From NCBI GenBank assembly GCA_038212215.1, contig JBBQUT010000007.1:1-64000 (forward strand): 64,000 bases of DNA, written 5' to 3'. The stretch comes from JALZAI01 sp038212215 (GTDB taxonomy: Bacteria; Actinomycetota; Actinomycetes; Mycobacteriales; Jatrophihabitantaceae). A model generated the notes under the pieces. The model was not told the origin of the DNA. It made no database searches and was given only the letters and a program-made list of their open reading frames with translations. The position numbers and the translations under genes were made by a program. Shown one piece after another: positions 61,988 to 64,000 of this stretch (the first letter of the stretch is position 1; each line of letters begins with the position of its first letter).

Positions 61988-63168
61988 GCGTGGAGATCGA
62001 GTTCGCACCGGAGGACCGCGCGTTCGCCGAAGAAGTTCGCAGCTGGCTCGACGAACATCTCGTCGGCGAATTCGCCGAGCATCGCGGCGTCGGCGGTGCG
62101 GACGATGCCGAGGCATGGGATGTGCGGCTGCGTTGGGAGAAGCAGCTGTCCGCGGGTGGTTGGCTCGGCCTGACGTGGCCGAAGGAGTACGGCGGCCGCG
62201 CAGCGACCCACTCGCAGGAGGTGGTCTTCGAGTATGAGTACGCCAAGGCCCAGGCTCCGTACCGCGTCGGCATCCAAGGCACTGACCTGTTCGGCCCCAC
62301 GCTGCTGCGTTTCGGCACCGAGGAACTGAAGCGCCGGTTCCTGCCCAAGATCACCGCGGTCGAGGAGTTCTGGGGCCAGGGTTTCAGCGAGCCCGAGGCA
62401 GGGTCCGACCTGGCGTCGGTGCGCACCACGGCCCGACTCGAAGGCGACGAATGGATCGTGGACGGGCAGAAGATCTGGATGACGTTCGCGTCGTCGGCCG
62501 ACTGGCTCTACGTCCTCGCCCGCACTGATCCCACCGTGGCCAAGCACAAGGGGTTGTCGCTGTTGTTGGTGCCGGCCGACCAGCCTCGCGTAGACATCCG
62601 GCCCATCAAGAACATGCTCGGCGCGAGCGAGTTCTGCGAGGTGTTCTTCACCGGCGCCCGTACCCGTGCCGATCTCGTCGTCGGTGCGGTCAATGACGGC
62701 TGGCGGGTTGCTCTCGGTGCATTGGGCGTGGAGCGCGGGACGTTGTTGATGCCGATGCAGCTGCGGATCGAGCGCGAGGCCGATGCGTTGGTCGCGCTCG
62801 CGCGCGAGCGCGACGTGTCGCCGTCGCTGCGGCACCGCATCGTCGATGCCTGGGTGGGCGTGCACCTCATGCGCACGACCAACCTGCGCACGCTCGGCGA
62901 GGTGCTGCGCGGCGAGGAGCCTGGTCCGCAAGCGACAACGAGCAAGCTCTTCGCCTCGGGACAGCACCAACGGCTGCTCGACCTCGCGATGGAAGTGCTC
63001 GCGGACGAGGCCACCACCGTCGGCCCGGGCTACGACCTCGGCCGGTGGCAGCACACGTTCCTGCTGTCCAAGGCGGAGAGCATCTACGGCGGCACGAGCC
63101 AGATTCAGCGCAACATCATCGGTGAGCGTCTGCTCAGCCTGCCCAAGGAGCCGAAGCCGGCCGGCTAG
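61984..63168 (+). CDS. Acyl-CoA dehydrogenase, longer subunit type
   Basis: 394 residues from GTG 61984 (GTGA overlap). FAPEDRAFAEEVRSWLDEHL, GLTWPKEYGGRAATHSQEVV, GQGFSEPEAGSDLASVRTTA, MTFASSADWLYVLARTD and ESIYGGTSQIQRNIIGERLL are typical. SEPEAGSDLA and the YGGTSQIQRN end bind FAD and the substrate. It is probably the partner subunit of the dehydrogenase at 60049; three overlapping genes form one operon. Confidence 0.93.
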   Translation: MSVEIEFAPEDRAFAEEVRSWLDEHLVGEFAEHRGVGGADDAEAWDVRLRWEKQLSAGGWLGLTWPKEYGGRAATHSQEVVFEYEYAKAQAPYRVGIQGTDLFGPTLLRFGTEELKRRFLPKITAVEEFWGQGFSEPEAGSDLASVRTTARLEGDEWIVDGQKIWMTFASSADWLYVLARTDPTVAKHKGLSLLLVPADQPRVDIRPIKNMLGASEFCEVFFTGARTRADLVVGAVNDGWRVALGALGVERGTLLMPMQLRIEREADALVALARERDVSPSLRHRIVDAWVGVHLMRTTNLRTLGEVLRGEEPGPQATTSKLFASGQHQRLLDLAMEVLADEATTVGPGYDLGRWQHTFLLSKAESIYGGTSQIQRNIIGERLLSLPKEPKPAG

Positions 63169-63177
63169 CCAAGCCGG
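63161..63177. terminator. Possible terminator between convergent genes
   Basis: CCGGC and GCCGG flank seven bases across the end of the dehydrogenase gene and just before the stop of the convergent SDR gene. Weak, no T-tract. Confidence 0.3.
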
Positions 63178-63969
63178 TCAGTTGCGCATGTACGCGCCAC
63201 CGGACACGTTGATGACTTCGCCCGTGATGAAGCGTCCACGCTGCGATGCGACAAAGGCAACCGCTTCTGCGATGTCGGAGGTGTCCGGCAGGTCGCCGAG
63301 CGGGCCGGTGGGCGCTTGCCGCGCCAAGAGCTCCGCGTTGTCCTCCGCGAACTTCGTTCCCTTGACCACGCCCATCGAGAGGAACACGGCGCGGATGCCG
63401 TGCGGGCCGCCCTCGTGTGCCAAGCCGCGGGTGAGCGCACTCACGCCGCCCTTCGTCGCGGCATACGGCGCCTCGATGCCACCGCCGCCGACGTCCGGGG
63501 CGTAGCTGCCGACGTTGACGATCACGCCGCCGCCGACGTCGCGCATGACCGGCATCGTGCGCCGGCACAGGTACCACGCGCCCGTGAGGTTCACCCGCAC
63601 GACGCGGTCCCAATCTGCCGCGTCGTAGTCGAAGATGCTGCCGACGACGTTCAGGGCCGCGTTGTTGACCAGGATGCGGATCGGCCCGAGTGTCGCGGTC
63701 ACCTCGTCGATGACGGCATCGATCTGATCACGGTCGCCGGCATCGAGCGGGTATCCGACGACTGTCGCCTTCGGGTAGTCGGCGGCGATGGCCGCGCTGA
63801 CGTCGTGCGTGCGACCCGGATGGATGTCAGTGACGACGACCGATGCGCCGCCAGCCGCGAGCCGCCGCGCGATCGCCTGGCCGATACCCCGTCCGGCAGC
63901 AGCGGTCACGAGCGCGATCTGGCCGGCGAACTCGTCCGGGTCGACGGCAACGGTGAGCGGCGTGGTCAC
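63178..63969 (-). CDS. Short-chain dehydrogenase/reductase
   Basis: 263 residues. The cofactor loop is VTAAAGRGIGQAIARRLAAG (TGxxxGIG with Ala for the first Gly), then NNAALNVVGSIF, and the catalytic set S in NVGSYAPDV, Y-x3-K in PYAATKGGV. The C-terminus GEVINVSGGAYMRN is typical of beta-hydroxyacyl or steroid dehydrogenases. It would oxidise the hydroxyacyl-CoA formed by the hydratases. It is convergent with the dehydrogenase operon. Confidence 0.9.
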   Translation of the reverse strand: MTTPLTVAVDPDEFAGQIALVTAAAGRGIGQAIARRLAAGGASVVVTDIHPGRTHDVSAAIAADYPKATVVGYPLDAGDRDQIDAVIDEVTATLGPIRILVNNAALNVVGSIFDYDAADWDRVVRVNLTGAWYLCRRTMPVMRDVGGGVIVNVGSYAPDVGGGGIEAPYAATKGGVSALTRGLAHEGGPHGIRAVFLSMGVVKGTKFAEDNAELLARQAPTGPLGDLPDTSDIAEAVAFVASQRGRFITGEVINVSGGAYMRN

Positions 63970-64000
63970 GAGCGGGGCACCTCGGTCCAGGGACGGTCCT

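Overview
The window is high-GC DNA with dense, mostly leader-poor genes, many GTG starts and 4-base stop/start overlaps. Mycothiol-type redox proteins, an MmpL exporter, a leaderless-looking furA-catalase pair and several ECF sigma factors point to an actinomycete chromosome. No rRNA or complete tRNA is visible, so I do not name a genus.

Region 1 (1-14.7 kb) is mainly signalling and stress. It holds a secreted protein cut by the window edge and a DUF1801 protein. A PAS-GGDEF-EAL-GGDEF cyclic-di-GMP enzyme is coupled by a stop/start overlap to a CarH-like cobalamin photoreceptor that lacks a DNA-binding domain. Next come a class II glutamine amidotransferase, furA-katA with a strong hairpin terminator, two membrane proteins, a cupredoxin-like lipoprotein and an FMN reductase with an extra C-terminal domain.

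Region 2 (14.7-30.3 kb) is a set of small regulator-plus-target modules: Smr; TetR/MmpL; ArsR/SRPBCC; a DHA2 exporter; ArsR/DUF318 permease; small CxxC and helical proteins; an Rv2466c-like thioredoxin-fold protein beside a peroxiredoxin-like protein, each lacking one expected cysteine; an ECF sigma factor with a zinc-finger-like partner; a broken phosphoesterase; ArsM/ArsR; and an ECF-SnoaL sigma factor facing a SnoaL protein. Several modules have long, nearly perfect dyads at their promoters.

Region 3 (30.4-37.9 kb) looks like a catabolic island under an IclR regulator. On one side lie a CaiB-type CoA transferase, a citryl-CoA-lyase-like protein and a MetE-like methyltransferase. On the other lie an extradiol dioxygenase (LigB then LigA), a DoxX-like protein and an amidohydrolase. 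A plausible reading is ring cleavage followed by CoA-dependent cleavage of a citrate-like product, but the substrate is unknown.

Region 4 (38-58 kb) is accessory and partly decayed. Intact parts are a PadR/ABC exporter, an ECF42 sigma factor with DGPF proteins and a DHA2 exporter, a YtrA/ABC operon, and TetR/DHA2 exporter/VOC/F420-reductase-like genes. Between them are an ECF42 pseudogene and a truncated SRPBCC gene that meet at one junction, a frameshifted reductase, IS481 and IS3 remnants, a stray exporter tail and a broken LLM oxidoreductase. The region ends with a tRNA 3' half (att-like), a truncated MNT next to an intact HEPN gene, and an N-terminal fragment of a Wadjet type III JetA protein.

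Region 5 (58-64 kb) is a beta-oxidation-type cluster. It carries two different acyl-CoA dehydrogenases, two enoyl-CoA hydratases, a MaoC-like hydratase and an SDR, resembling those used on steroid-like or other bulky acyl-CoAs.
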